Below, one piece after another: positions 11,498 to 23,889 of a stretch of DNA of 64,000 nt. Position numbers and translations under genes: made by a program. Positions within the stretch are counted from its first letter, which is position 1; the number at the start of each line of letters is the position of its first letter. Under the pieces are notes generated by a model that had not been told where the DNA came from, did no database searches, and saw only the letters and a list, made by a program, of their open reading frames with translations. The stretch is taken from contig CM049317.1 in NCBI GenBank assembly GCA_026874595.1, positions 73,187,118 through 73,251,117 on the forward strand. The letters run 5' to 3'. Origin of the DNA: Sipunculus nudus (Eukaryota > Annelida > Sipuncula > Golfingiida > Sipunculidae).

Positions 11498-12652
11498 GGT
11501 TTTCTAAAATTCCGCCGACGTCCTGTAGATAATGACAAGCAGCTCAGTCGGATGAAAAGGGAAAGAACAACAAGAGGGACAGAGAAGGAAGGAAATAGAA
11601 CACCGAAAGCCCCACATTACGAGCCGCACGTGTACGACCCTTTAGATGAAGATGTTCAAACAAAACCTGTGCAAGGGGGGAAACTGCCGCCGCCAAACCT
11701 GCGCGCCTCCTGGCGGGTGACAAGGCCTATGAGGACGTGACTGATTTAAACGACAACAGCGCGTATAAAAGCGCAGGTGATATACACAGTAACGTCCCAT
11801 GTATTATAAAGGACCATATGAGTAAAGGTCGTGCAACTGGACCAGTCATTACGTATTCCATTGTGGCTAACAGGAACGGGATGGATAAATGTGTTTCTCG
11901 TATAGGTGGTAAACCTATCGGTAAGTCAGCTATAGGTGTAAAAAAACTTGTAACTTCTGGACGCAAAACTTTCACACCCACCCGGCGGGTCTGTCCGGAA
12001 TACGATATAGCCGACGATGTTATTCCGGAGGGGATCGAGGGAAGGGAGGCAAATGGCAAAAAAAAAAAAACTGCTGAACAAATTACCTACGTCATACCTA
12101 GTAAAGTTAAGAAAATCCGTGGTACGCTTTCCCAAGACACTTCCTTCCACGATACAAATGCTCTTCCTGATAAAGACAAGAAAGCCTTAAAGCACTTTTC
12201 AAGGAAAGTGAACAATGAAGAAGACTACCAGAGGACTCAATTCATCCAAGCAACGTAATATATGCTCAGCCTAATAAAGACAAAAGGCACCAAAGAATAT
12301 TTCAGAGGAATTGATAAAACAGAGACATTATCCAAACCAGTCGACCTTACCAAGTCACACTATATATGCGCAACCTAATAAGGATAACAAGATAGCCAAG
12401 CATGTTTCGGTTGAACTGTCCAGACAAGGAGGAAACCAAAGCAAGTCACCACGTCCAGAGCATGTGATATATGCCCAGGCCAATAAAGATAAGAAAACAT
12501 CCAAGAATGTGTCTGGGAATATCGTCGGTCATGATCTCCCACATGATTCTTCATATTGTGTTATTGGCAATGACGAACGGCATGAACTATCGTTGATGGA
12601 AGAAGCGGATGGAGAAATTATCAAGATGGACAATGAAATATATAGCAGTTAG
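11498..12652 (+). pseudogene. Copy B cytoplasmic tail exon, frameshifted
   Basis: After acceptor GTTATAG the tail is spread over several frames. One has FLKFRRRPVDNDKQLSRMKR and EPHVYDPLDEDVQT up to 11740. The next has LLAGDKAYEDVTDL and VPCIIKDH to 12258. Another holds the end at 12311-12652. Motifs match copy C: HLYDTLDE, RPYEDVNDL, VPSIIKDH, and the last residues NEIYSS/NEIYNS. A YAQP-NKDK repeat is present about four times (starts near 12150, 12255, 12358, 12472) against once in copy C. An ITIM-like SSYCVI lies at 12548-12565. Confidence 0.75.
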
Positions 12653-14578
12653 GTGCCTGGTCAGTGGTATGTATCTGACGTCACTCCTCAAAAACAAAGT
12701 AATTATAATTGGTACGCGCAATTTTGGGGAGAAGGACAAGAAAAATCATGTACATAGGACAAGGGGGTTAATTTATGATGAACCATTGTTTAGAACTTGT
12801 TATTTATCGCAATGATACCAATCTATATTATACAGAAACCATTCTGTTTTTATGTATACATCTGAAGTCTTTAAATGATTGGGGAAAGTGTAATTTATGA
12901 TGACATTATTTTGGAAAATGCTTCTTTTACATGGTATCTCAGTGGAAAAGAAAAAGGGTAAATAAATGAGGTTTACGCCTTTTCCCAAATATTTTTTTAA
13001 TGCATGCAAAAAGTGCTCATAATTACATGTCATGTTTTGTTATTTGGATGAATCAAACTAATAATGACTCTTCTTATACGTGTGATATTGTAGATGAAAA
13101 TAATTTTCGAAATTGGTCTCCAAAATGTGCATTTGCTTATTTCAAGACCAACAGAAATGTTTACTTTAATGTTTTGAAAACTGACGGGACTTTGGCTAAA
13201 TTTGTATCAGGGATTTTCAATCCTACAAAATAAAGTTATACGGATGGAATAGATGGAGGATACAAATGACCTGTTGTTTTAATAAAAAAAACATGTTTTA
13301 AACTGTCGTGAATAAAAAAATAATTGGAAAGAAAATACAACTTATTTTGAGCCACTCCAATCACACCACGAGATACCGGTTTACAACTAGAGCAAAATAG
13401 TTGCTCCTATTATCATTTCATTTGAATGAAAACTTATTGAATTTTGATCAACATTCTAAGAACATTTGGGCGCTCTTTGATCAATGCCTATGTACATTAT
13501 TTCAAGAACATTTACAAAATGGTAGTCTTTTTTAAATATATATACTGGAAGTCCGGCTTTTCCCTTTTTATTAGACATAGTGAAGCTTGATTTATTTATA
13601 TTCACTACCATAAAAAAGTTCCTTTCACATATCATAATATCATAATATAATTTTTGATAAAGCTAAACATTTAGCACTCTGTTACAATACATCACGTCGA
13701 TAACATAATATGAAAGTGGGTGAAATAATATTGTCTCCAGAGGACTGTGATTTAGTTATTGTATTGTATGTTCAAGTAGGGAGTATAACCAGATGATTTT
13801 TAAAATAATCTATGGTACATTAATATGAAGTATTATGTTTAGATATTAGCGTGAGAACTTTGGCTAGAAAGCAAACGTGTCTCGTTTGTACAATACAGTT
13901 TAATTCCGTGGGAACCGTCTATGTTTGGCAGTAACTATAGTAACGACTGTTTGTTTTAGACTTCAAAGAACGAACACCTGTTTAGTTTGGTTTCTCAGGT
14001 TTGATCTCTAGAGGCGTGTATATTTTCAAATTTATTTTATTATTGAAGCTCGGCATAACAGAAAGTGATGATTGGCCAGAAGACGGTCAGGACTTGAGAC
14101 GACAGCAAGCACAAATAAGATGTGATTAAGAAGAAATTCGCTACAATTGCCTGAGAAGCGAGCCAGTATGATGTAGCCTGACGATTTCTGCAATCTAGAG
14201 GCAGGTCTGCGGTCATCAGAGTCTGGACAGCTGGGTAATGATGTCTATAAGCGTAGATAATCCGTTTCTTAGGAAGGCCACTTTGAATACTCTTTAATGG
14301 AGTTCAGATAGAGTATCGCATTTTGTCGACGGACTGGTAATTAAATCTGGCAATAAATACATGTTGTGAGCGCTTCCAGGAAGAGACCGAGGACATTATT
14401 TTTTTAACGCGTTACTGTAGAGGTACTGGATATCGCTGTGTGGAAGCATATTCAGCTACCTAGAGCTGGATGATTCCAGGAGACTTCAGATGTGAAAGAC
14501 GTTGATTCTGGATCCAGATAGAATAGTCTGTGCGCTAATTACTAAGTGCTGTGTGAACTATGTCTCGAAAGGCAAACG
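12653..14578. other. 3' flank of copy B and spacer
   Basis: AT-rich. A 77-codon frame at 13000-13233 has no recognisable features and could be 3' UTR. Nothing else supported. Confidence 0.35.
13229..13234 (+). promoter_or_regulatory. Candidate polyadenylation signal of copy B
   Basis: AATAAA 0.6 kb after the last copy B stop. First good hexamer downstream; otherwise only AT-rich sequence. Confidence 0.3.
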
Positions 14579-14580
14579 AG

Positions 14581-14584
14581 TATA

Positions 14585-14628
<44 letters not shown>
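14581..14628. repeat. (TA)n microsatellite with TG interruptions
   Basis: Near-pure TA run. Confidence 0.95.
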
Positions 14629-14632
<4 letters not shown>

Positions 14633-14767
14633 GATTGATTGTACTGTGTACACAGCGAGAGCACCGGGTGGGGGGAGCAGCTAAACATTTCGATGCATTT
14701 CATGGGGAACAGTGTAAACAAGGAACTTCTCTGTGCAGCGCGATTAACGGACTTGGTGATGGTTTCC

Positions 14768-15258
14768 TGTATTTATTATCGGACGCTTGTTAACTTCAGT
14801 GTTCATATGTATGGAGCGCCTCTCAAAAGAAGTGTAAATGTATATTTTCTTTAATATATTGACTTGTTTTCGTTATCTCATGCCTTTTTAATCTTTTGGA
14901 GTGTACGTATGTGTGAGTTTTGGCCAGTTGATTTGAAATTTAAAGGAACCTGGTTGTTCACATCTTTAATGGTGTGACAAATATGTGTTGGAATAAGTAA
15001 GTGCTCTTTGTATTGCACAGAGGAACATGTTTTCTGTATTTGTTATCGGACGCCTGTGAACATCAGTGTATATATGTATGGAGCGCCTCTCAAAAGAAAA
15101 GTAAGTGTATGTTTTCTTTAATATGTTGATATGTTTTCGTTATCTCATGCCTTATTTATCTTTTGGAATGTATGTAAGTTTGAGTTTCAGCCAATTGATT
15201 TAACATGTAACCTGGTCGTTCTCATCTTTATTGACAAATATGTGTTGGAGGGGGCATG
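14768..15258. repeat. Tandem duplication, period about 267 bp
   Basis: Two diverged copies share CTGTATTT(A/G)TTATCGGACGC, GTATGGAGCGCCTCTCAAAA (14809 and 15076), TTTTCGTTATCTCATGCC and an AAATATGTGTTGGA end. Non-coding; short frames across it are by-products. Confidence 0.8.
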
Positions 15259-15306
15259 TGCCTCTTTTTATTGCATAGAGGAACATCCGCCAGATTTAAA
15301 CACAGA

Positions 15307-15452
15307 CACTCGCTTCCAGCATTAAAATAGCTATAGAAACCGTAGACACATTGAGTATGGGCGATATCCCGTTACGTTCTTTTATAATGGGTATATCGCC
15401 ATTTCTCAATGTGTCTACGGTTTCTAGGCCATTATAGCGCTGAAAACGAGTG
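15307..15452. repeat. Foldback / inverted repeat (146 bp)
   Basis: Two arms of about 62 bp are inverted copies: the left contains AGAAACCGTAGACACATTGAG and GGCGATAT, the right the reverse complement. Ends are CACTCG and CGAGTG. Both flanks carry ATTTAAACACA, a possible target duplication. Either a small foldback MITE or a strong hairpin. Confidence 0.75.
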
Positions 15453-16910
15453 CCTTTAAATTTAAACACACCATCTGTCGTATCTCACCAAGCTCACTCG
15501 CTACAGCAGTGCTGGCACCTAGTGGCGATTGTATGTTTCGATAAGGTGTGTATGGTAATGGCTATTGTGTTCGTCCCGCTGCCCAGTCTCCTTGATCTGC
15601 AAATACGACACCATCCAAGTTCAATACAAACGAAGGCTCACTTGGATGTAGATTCAGTGCAAGAGAAGATAGTCTTTAAACCCAAAATGTTTTCTTATTG
15701 TAACATGGATTGTTTGCCTTTTTAAGTGGCGTAAACTAAAATGTGCTTATATTATTGCCGTGTTAGTGCGGTAAACTATCTAAATTGTCAACATATTGAA
15801 ATACAGAATTATCCGCGGGTAACATGGGAGAAATTAATAATATGCCGGAATATGGGTATTCATGAAAACTGGTCATTGTATCGGTAGGTTAACGAGTAAC
15901 TTTGGGATGTGATTCGTAAAGTCGCTACGCTAAGTCACGTTATTTAGGTGTAGTGCCACTTTATTCATGTGTATAAATTATACTACCAACTGGCTGGCCT
16001 GGAATATACATAAGTCTCTGCAATTAATTGCAATACTTGATATTGGCGTAGTCGGAGATATTCTGTATAGGGCTGGGTAGTGTAAAATGTTCTACAAAAC
16101 ATTTTTTGAAAATATGTATTCATATTTGGCTGATTTTTAATGTTTACAAAATTATATTGATAACCTGTTAAAGTCAATATGATGTGTTTACTACTGTGTT
16201 TACTACAAATGACTGGCTAATCACAGACTCTGAAAAAAAGCTTTGATTTTGGGAGCCAGTCTTTCCTTGGCTTGGTATTAAATATATGCACATAGGTAAA
16301 GTGAGACCGAACCCTGGGGCATATACGATCTTTCTTTATCAGCAACCTGAGCTCGTCTGTTCTAGTCTTGCAATGTGGATTTATACCGAAAACCTGTTTT
16401 GATATATAAACTTACACGTTTCATAAAAAAAATAACAAACCTACATTTAATAAACTAATCCAACTGGCCTTTATATATTCGCACCTCTACGAACTGGTAA
16501 ACACGTCACGAACCGAGATTCAAGCAACTAAATCCCAGAAAAGGAAACATACGGCGGCTCCGTCCCTCCCGTCACTATCAGCCACAAAGAGACTGTGCAC
16601 GAAGCCTGGAAAAGAACCAAAATACCTTTGCTTCTAAAAAAAACCTTTTTACATGTGCTATATAATGGATTATGTTCCCCTCCACTTTTTATATATGACT
16701 GTGCCTAGATGTGGTGAGTGCTTGAAGCATGTGTTGGTTGTTGTAGGTAATCAATAATATACTGTGCAGACGTGTTCCATTGATATATAGGTTTGATATA
16801 TTAGCGCTTCGCTTCACACACGTTTCGTTTATACAGCTCAATCAAAGATTTACTTCCTTGTAAATTGCACGCTTATGTTTTGGGAAGCCAGCCGAAGCTA
16901 ATAGCTAGGC
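15453..16910. other. Spacer, nothing recognised
   Basis: The promoter of the 16911 exon would lie at its right edge; no convincing TATA or CpG feature seen. Confidence 0.3.
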
Positions 16911-16998
16911 ATGATCATGAACAAAGCGGTTGCAGAATTCTTCATTTTGCTGTCGGTTCTCTATGGCACTGAGGGTAACATCGGACCCTGTGATGAAG
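16911..16998 (+). CDS. Signal-peptide exon, probably copy C exon 1
   Basis: ATG at 16911 (second in-frame ATG at 16917) opens a frame with a strongly hydrophobic core, FFILLSVLYG, followed by TEGNIGPCDE. It ends in phase 1 at G|GTAAGA. Signal exons of this lectin family end in phase 1 (copy A, 3544), and the first CTLD exons start in phase 1. The next such exon on this strand is at 42889, so the intron would be 25.9 kb and hold the satellites and a minus-strand gene. The alternative is a small secreted peptide formed with 18392-18528. Confidence 0.55.
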
Positions 16999-17349
16999 GT
17001 AAGAAATGTACACCAGTTAATCTTAATCCCTGCTGAAAAATACCACCCCCGAGTTAAATAGTACTGATTTTAACCGTTATCTATTAGAATGGTCCAGTTA
17101 AACCCAGTTAAACATGTAAAATGTAGCTTACAATCCGGAAAGGTGGGATGACCAAGGTCCTGTGAGGTAATATTAGCATGGATGTCTGAACAAAACTCGG
17201 CTTAATAAATGTTACAGTATACCACTAATAAATATAAAACAGGTCCATTTTTAAGTATAACGTTATAAAAAAATCTCAAAGACTGACTGATTATTTATTT
17301 TATCATTAAAAAATAATATTGATTATCATTCTTGAACTGATTTTTAGAT

Positions 17350-18080
17350 CAACTGACTTTGTTCGTCTTCTATCTGTCAGTCCATTCACAAGGTACAGAT
17401 CGTAACCGCAAGACTTAGAAACTTCTACCTTAAACCTTGAGACCTGAAATTAGTTCACTGCGTCCTTTGCGTTCTGTGAGCAATGGGGCTGATAAGTTGG
17501 TAAACCCCTCCCCCCCCCCTTGATTGATACAAAAAAAATGGATACAAAAGCTTAATATCTGAATGACTATTGCATTGATTGAAATGATACTGTCCGTGCA
17601 TATTGTTCATCGAGTGTTTCATCAACTCCTAAATACTGCTTGTACCACCTTTTTTTCTAATTGTTTACTCATTTTTGCTTCTATTTTTAAATGAAGCTAT
17701 AAACGTAAGACATAGAAATCTCCTTGGAGAGCTGAAATTAGGTCATTGTGACCTATATTTTACCAACTATGGACAAAAACAGGAATTTGACCACCCAGTG
17801 AGTCATAGATTGTATCCATATGGTCCAGAATCTCCTAACATGACATTCAGTGAGGTCCTAGGTATATCTCAGAGGAAATTTGAGTTAATTAACGTATATT
17901 CTGCAAGCTATGTGCTCTGATTGGAATAAGATGTAGCAGTTGGACGCAGAAACTTCCAACTTAGCATCTAGGGAGTTCCTGGTAAAATTTCTTGGAGACC
18001 ATAAATAAGGTCAATGTAACCTATTTCTCAGGACTATGGACTACATGATCTTGAACACTAAGTCTTTCTACCCATTGTTC
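17350..18080. repeat. Degenerate units of the 330-bp repeat family
   Basis: Shares with 19165-22080 the ordered words GATCGTAACCGC, CTGAAATTAG, GATACAAAAGCT, ATTGCATTGAT, TGTACCACCT and CTATTTTT. About two diverged units, with a C-run near 17505. Confidence 0.7.
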
Positions 18081-18391
18081 ACGGTTCCTTATCAAATATT
18101 TTCCACTAGATCATAACATCAATAATTAATACATACGTCACATGTATGTCAAATTCAGCTTAGCCCATGGGCCAATTGTTACATTTAAATTCATGATGAA
18201 CTTTCATTGATGCATCGTGGGTATGTGGTCAAATGTGCCTTTCTTTACATTTCATTCAGTTAAGTAGTAACTGATTATGAGTGTTCCATAAAGACTTAAA
18301 TTGACATATTACATATGTCCAATTTTAAAATAACTCGATGGCTTATGTTTAGGTTCCCTTGTAACTTTTAACGCCAATTTTTCTTTGATAG

Positions 18392-18528
18392 ACGTATCTG
18401 TTCGCCGATACCAGTGGAATCACAATTATTTCTGTGACGTCGTTGCCTGTCTGTCTGAGCTACACGCTCTTGCACACACACATACACTCAAAGCTTACAG
18501 AAATGACGGAGACCAGCATATAAGATAA
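18392..18528 (+). CDS. Possible terminal exon of a small secreted peptide
   Basis: After acceptor TTTCTTTGATAG a phase-1 frame of 44 codons runs to TAA at 18526. It includes YFCDVVACLSELHALAH. It would join in frame to the signal exon 16911-16998 and give a secreted peptide of about 75 residues. No family recognised, and a frame of this length can arise by chance, so this is only an alternative to the copy C assignment. Confidence 0.2.
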
Positions 18529-19164
18529 ATGTATTGTTAATATGTTTACCCTAACTAATACAAAAATTCCCTACTCTAAACAGTACAATTCGCGTGATCT
18601 AATAGGAATCCGGGAGCGCCCACATGCCCAATGTATACAGTACGTTCAACAAAAGTACGTGATATTATTAACAAGATTTGTGATACCTCGCATATTGACG
18701 TCATGAAAACCTTTTTATCTCACATTAATAATAGAGAGCACGTGACGGATTGAACGACAGCCTATACAAATATTGTCCAATAAAAATTCAAGCTGCCTAC
18801 AGCTTTATAATACATTTCCATAAAAAAAAACCTCTTAACACTGATGTACACTGAATATTACAAATACGTTTAAAAAGTCTACTTAGTGCATTTACAATCT
18901 GTGAATTAAGACTAAGTATCTAGAATTACATTTACAACAAGTAGCAAGTGAGAACAACGGGGCGCCCCCCCCCCCCCCTTTATTATGCTACCACGTACGC
19001 TAGTTAACTACTGGCTAGTGTTATGTTTGTAAACCCACTTTTATTTTATTATCGATTATAAAAATTGGCATGTTAAGTAAATTAATGTAATGTAATGTTA
19101 GTCACAAATCAAAATGCAACGATCAGTTGAATATTCGGATATTTATATATATTATAACGGACCG
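18529..19164. other. Spacer with C-run
   Basis: Nothing coding seen; a C homopolymer of about 15 lies at 18964-18978. Confidence 0.4.
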
Positions 19165-22080
19165 TTTTTAGCTCAGCTGACTGAAAGTCATCTGAGCTAT
19201 AGCGATCAATCTTTGTCCGTCGTCCGTCAGGCCGTTCGTGCGTTAACAGGGCACAAAGCGTAACCACTAGACCTACAATTTTCTAACTTGGAAACCTGAA
19301 ATTAGGTCTCTTTTACCTATATTCTTAGAGCTATTAGGCTCCGAAGTTACCCCAGAATAATGGAAAATTTGATACAAAAGCTCAAGTATCTGAACAACTA
19401 TTGCATTGATCACCATAATTTTTTGCATGGATATTGATCATGGGATGTGTCAACAGTTTCTGCAGTCTTGTGGCGCCACCTGTATTTTCTCGATTTTTAC
19501 GATTTTTTTCTCTATTTTTGAGACTTCTTAAGATGCGGTCATCTGTTAACAGGGCACAAATCGTAACGACTGAAATCTTCACTCTTGACATCGAGAGGTC
19601 CATGAAAAATCTCCTTGAAAACCAGAAATAAGGTCTTTGTTACCAATATTCTTTGAGCTATGGGGCTCCGAAGTACCCCCTAGAGTAATGCATAATCTGA
19701 TTCAAAAGCTCAAGTATCTGAATAACTTCAGGATTTATCACCATGATTCTTTGCATGAATAATGATCATTGGATGTTCAATCCCTACCTGCAGACTGGTG
19801 GCGCCACCTGTATTTTTTTCCAATTTTCATCAATTGTTTTCTCTTTTTTGAGACCTGCAATGAAGCTGTCATCTGTTAACAGGGAACAAATCGTAACAGC
19901 TGAACCTGGAATCTTCTCACTTCAAATCTAGGAAGGTCCATCTTCTTGGAAACCAGAAAAAAAGGTCTCTGTTACCAATATTCTTTGAGCTATGGGGCTG
20001 TGAAGTTCCCCCCCCCCCAGAATAATCAAAATTTTGATACAAAAGCTTAAGTATCTGAATAACTACTGCATTGATCACCATGATTATGTGCATGAACATT
20101 GATCATGGGGTGTTCCATCACCTCCTGCAGGCTGGTAGTGCCACCTGTATTTTTTCTATTATTAACCCAGCTGACTGAAAGTCATCTGAGCTATAGCGAT
20201 CACTCTTTGTCTGTCGTCCGTCCGGCTGTCCGGCCGTCCGTTAACAGGGCACAAATCGTAACCGCTGGACCTGGAATCTTCTTACTTGGCATCCTGGGAG
20301 GTCCATAAAAATCTCCTTGGAAACCTGAAATTAGGTCTCTGTTACCCATATTCTCCGAGAAAAGGGTCTCGTTAGTACCCCCAAGAATTATAAAAAATTT
20401 GATACTAAAGCTCAAGAATCTGTATAGCTACTGCATGGATCATCATAATACTTTGCATGAATATTGATCGTGGAGTGTTCCATCAGTTCCTGCAAACAGA
20501 TGGTGCCACCTGTATTTTTTCTAATTTTTTCGATTTTTTTTTTCTCTATTTTTGAGACCTTCAAAGAAGTTGTCAGTTGTTAACAAGGCACGAATTATAA
20601 CTGCCTGACTTGGAATCTTTTAACTTGACATCAAAGGAGGTCTATGAAAATTCTCTGTGGAAATGTGAAATGAGGTTTCTTTTACGGAGCTATGGGGTTC
20701 ATAAGTACCCCTCAGAATAATTAAAAATTTGATACAAACGCTCCAGTATCTGAATGACTGATACATTGATCACCATGATTTTTTTATGCATATTGGTCAT
20801 GGACCGTTTCTTCATTTCCTGCAGACTGGTGGCACCACCTGTATTTTTTCGAATTTTCACGCATTTTTTCTCTATTTTTGAGACATTCAAATAAAGCCTC
20901 ATCTGTAAACAAGGCACAAATCATCACTGTTTGACCTAGAATCCTTTAACTTATCATCAAAGGCGTCAATGAAAAGTCTTCACTGATACCTAAATAAGTC
21001 TCTGTTAGCTATATCCTCAGAGCTATTGGGCTTGTAAGTACCCCTAGAATAATTAAAAATGTGATACAAAAGCTTCTGTATTTGAATATCTAATTCATTA
21101 ATTGCTATGATTCTTTGCCTGCTTTTTGATCATGCAGTGTTTCATCAGTTCCTTTAGACTAGTGGCCTCACCTGTATTTTAATCGAAATTTTCTCGCATT
21201 TTTTTTCTATTTTTGAGACCTTCAAATGAAGCAGTCATCTGTTTATAAGAAAAAAATCGTCACTGTTTGACCTAGAATCTTCTTACTTGACAACCTTGAC
21301 CAGAATCTTCAAGGTCAAATCAATGGAATTATAGTTATTGTCTTGTGGATGAGATAATTTTTGAAGGGCTGCATATTTTCCTCCAAAATTTGAAACACAA
21401 AATCTTGGACGTGATAGAAATACTGTGACCTTGAACCTTGATCTTCAAGGTCAAAACATATGCAAAAGTCTAATCTGCTGAGATCTAGATTCATTGTTTG
21501 GAGATATTGCATATTTTACCCCTTATGTTTTGGGATGAACCATAGGAGGGAGACACATATCTATTTTGCACTACAAAAACAGAGCCATTCTAGTTTCGAC
21601 TTTTTTTACACAATTTTATGTCTATTTTTGAGAACTTCAAATGAAGCAGTTGTCCATTATCAGGGCAAAAATCATGAGTGTTGGGCCTAGAATCTTCTAA
21701 CTGATATCCTTAGAGTTCCATGAAAAATATCCTTGGAAAATTGAATTTAGATCATGGTTAACTATATTTTGTAAAAAAAAAGGGGGAGAAAACATGAGCA
21801 CCAAGTGAGTCAGGTGGGGCACAAATTGTATCCATTTGGCCTAAAATCCTCATACATGACTATCAGGGAGGTCCCTTAAAATCCTTGGAAACCTGATATA
21901 GGTTTTACTCTGACCCATTTTCAACAAGCTGTGTGAAAGAACTTGATTTTAACACTAAATATGTCAGGAAGGCATAAATGGTAGCAGCTGTATGTAGAGT
22001 AAGGTCACTGTAACCTGTATCTAAGGGCTATCGGCAAAATACATGATTTTGACTCTGGGAGTCTTTTGCCCATTGTTCAT
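19165..22080. repeat. Tandem array, unit about 330 bp
   Basis: Seven or so diverged units, marked by GTTAACAGGGCACAAATCGTAAC-like words near 19243, 19541, 19871, 20238, 20577, 20906 and 21239. Each is followed by a GAAATTAGGTCT stretch, CAAAAGCTCAAGTATCTGAA, TGATCACCAT, GGTGCCACCTGTATTTT and CTCTATTTTTGAGA. Units near 19169 and 20168 begin with AGCTGACTGAAAGTCATCTG, a dispersed repeat end. Small frames here are not genes. Confidence 0.85.
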
Positions 22081-22108
22081 GCCCATTTTTGCCCATTGGC
22101 CCCATATA

Positions 22109-23335
22109 GGCGGGGAACTGTCGGTTTTTCCCTGTTGAAGCATGAGTATCTAGCAAACTTGCGCGAGTGTCTATCAAAGTTTGAATCCTCATTGCAAAAC
22201 TTGCTATACGCAATTATTGCAAACTTGCTAGCAATTTGCTCTCAATTTTGCAACTTTCTCACTCATCCTGTTTTGACCGTCCCCATCACGCAATTTGCTA
22301 GCAATTTAGCAACTTTGCCATCCTCCATGTAAAATCCGTCCCCATAACGCAATTTGCTAGCAATTTGCTCGCAATTTTGCAACTTTCTCACTCATCCTGT
22401 AATGACCGTCCCCATCACGCAATTTGCTAGCAATTTAGCAACTTTGCCATCCTCCATGTAACAGCCGTCTCCATAACGCAATTTGCTAGCAATTTGCTCG
22501 CAATTTTCAGCTTTCTCGCCCTCCCTGTGATGGCCGGCCCCATCACGCTATTTGCTAGCAATTTGCACGCAATTTTGCAACTTATTCATCCTGTTTTGAC
22601 CATCCCCATCACACAATTTGCTAGCAATTTAGCAACTTTGCCATCCTCCATGTAACAGCCGTCTCCATAACGCAATTTGCAAGCAATGTGCTCGAAATTT
22701 TGCCATCCTCCATGTAACAGCCGTCCCCATAACGCAATTTGCTAGCAATTTGCACGCAATTTTCAGCTTTCTCGCCCTCCCTGTGATGGCCGGCCCCATC
22801 ACGCAATTTGCTAGCAATTTAGCAACTTTGCCATCCTTCTTGTAACAGCCATCACTATCACGCAATTTGCTAGCAATTTGCTCGCAATTTTGAAACTTTC
22901 TCACCCTCCCTGTGATGGCCGTCCCCATCACGCAATTTGCTAGCAATTTAGCAATTTTGCCATCCTCCATGTAACAGCCGTCTCCATAACGCAATTTGCT
23001 AGCAATTTTGCAACTTTCTCGCCCTCCCTGTGATGGCCGGCGCCATCACGCAATTTGCTAGCAAATTGCACGCAATTTTGCAACTTTCTCGCCCTCCCTG
23101 TGACGGCCGCCCCAATCACGCAATTTACTAGCAATTTGGCAACTTTGCCGCGAGTGTCTATCAAAGTTTGAATCCTTACTGAAAAAAACTTGCTATGCGC
23201 AATTATTCAAAGTTGCGAGCATTTGGCCAGCAATTATGCAACTTTCTCGCCCTCCCTGTGATTGCCGTTCCCATCACGCAATTTGCTAGCAATTTAGCAA
23301 CTTTACCATCCTCCTTGTAACAGCCGTCCCCATCA
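22109..23335. repeat. Satellite A (dimeric, AATTGCTAGCAATT core)
   Basis: Two unit types alternate: one of about 59 bp with TAGCAACTTTGCCATCCTCC, one of about 70 bp with GCAACTTTCTCGCCCTCCC. Each carries CGCAATTTGCTAGCAATTT and CCGTCCCCAT. The left edge is GGCGGGGAACTGTCGGTTTT, found inverted at the right edge of satellite B (40620). GCGAGTGTCTATCAAAG occurs at 22162 and again at 23152. Frames across it are artefacts. Confidence 0.9.
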
Positions 23336-23878
23336 CGTAGACTGGTACCCCGCTCTATTATGGCACCGCTGCTCTGGGCCAATCATAGAGACGGGCATAC
23401 AACGCAATCTTATGTACTCCCGGCAGACTGGTTCCAACTCCAGTATGTATTGTATATGATAAAAATAAGCATTTCGTTTGCTCAGAGAAGTTACCAAATG
23501 TTGGCTGTACATTACGTGTGTAATTAATGATTAGATTAATAGATATTAACAATAAATCACTGCAACGCACAGTGGAATATCAGAGATCCAGTATATCGTA
23601 TTATCTATACATCCATCATTCATTTTTTTGTGCAACAACTCATTCTTCAATATTTAAAAACTAGAAATAACTAAAGAAAGTTATTTTATAAGAAACCTTC
23701 ATGGATTATCAACCAGGAACGCGTGAACGCCCATGACAACCGGTATGAGGGTGCATTATGGAGCTGGAACAAGTCTTCAGGTAAGTCAGGAGTTGCAACT
23801 GGGAGTACCTAAGATGACGTTGTACGCCTGTCTCTTTGGTTGGCTGAGGGCCATAATAGAGCAGGGTACCTGTCTACG
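23336..23878. mobile_element. Inverted-repeat element, 543 bp
   Basis: Begins CGTAGACTGGTACCCCGCTC and ends with the near reverse complement (GAGCAGGGTACCTGTCTACG). Arms of about 120 bp are inverted copies, including TACTCCC and GTTCCA(A/G)CTCCA words. A third, similar end lies at 25264-25299. Reads as a MITE directly abutting satellite A. Confidence 0.75.
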
Positions 23879-23889
23879 ATCCTGTACAC

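Larger units (their letters stand above)
6527..12652 (+). pseudogene. Copy B: CTLD/WSC/CTLD receptor pseudogene
   Basis: Recognisable exons in the same order as copy C: 6527-6716 (CTLD1 N-half), 6845-6996 (WSC N), 7105-7260 (WSC C), about 7395-7481 (CTLD1 C-half), 8214-8483 (CTLD2 N), 9209-9368 (CTLD2 C), 9437-9493, 9605-9681 and 9923-10057 (stalk), 11204-11303 (membrane helix) and 11498-12652 (tail). Frameshifts affect the CTLD1 N, WSC C, CTLD2 N and tail exons. Stop codons lie in the WSC C exon and next to the donor of the third stalk exon. The acceptor of the CTLD1 C-half is gone. Some exons (WSC N, first stalk, membrane) remain open. The pattern is that of a dead paralogue that decayed after duplication. 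Confidence 0.8.

Noticed and set aside
13000-13233. 77-codon plus-strand frame near the copy B 3' end
   Set aside because: No similarity to the tail of copy C and no splice link; probably 3' UTR.
22028-23164. Frames with repeated CVMGTAVTWRMAK-type phrases
   Set aside because: Translations of satellite A.
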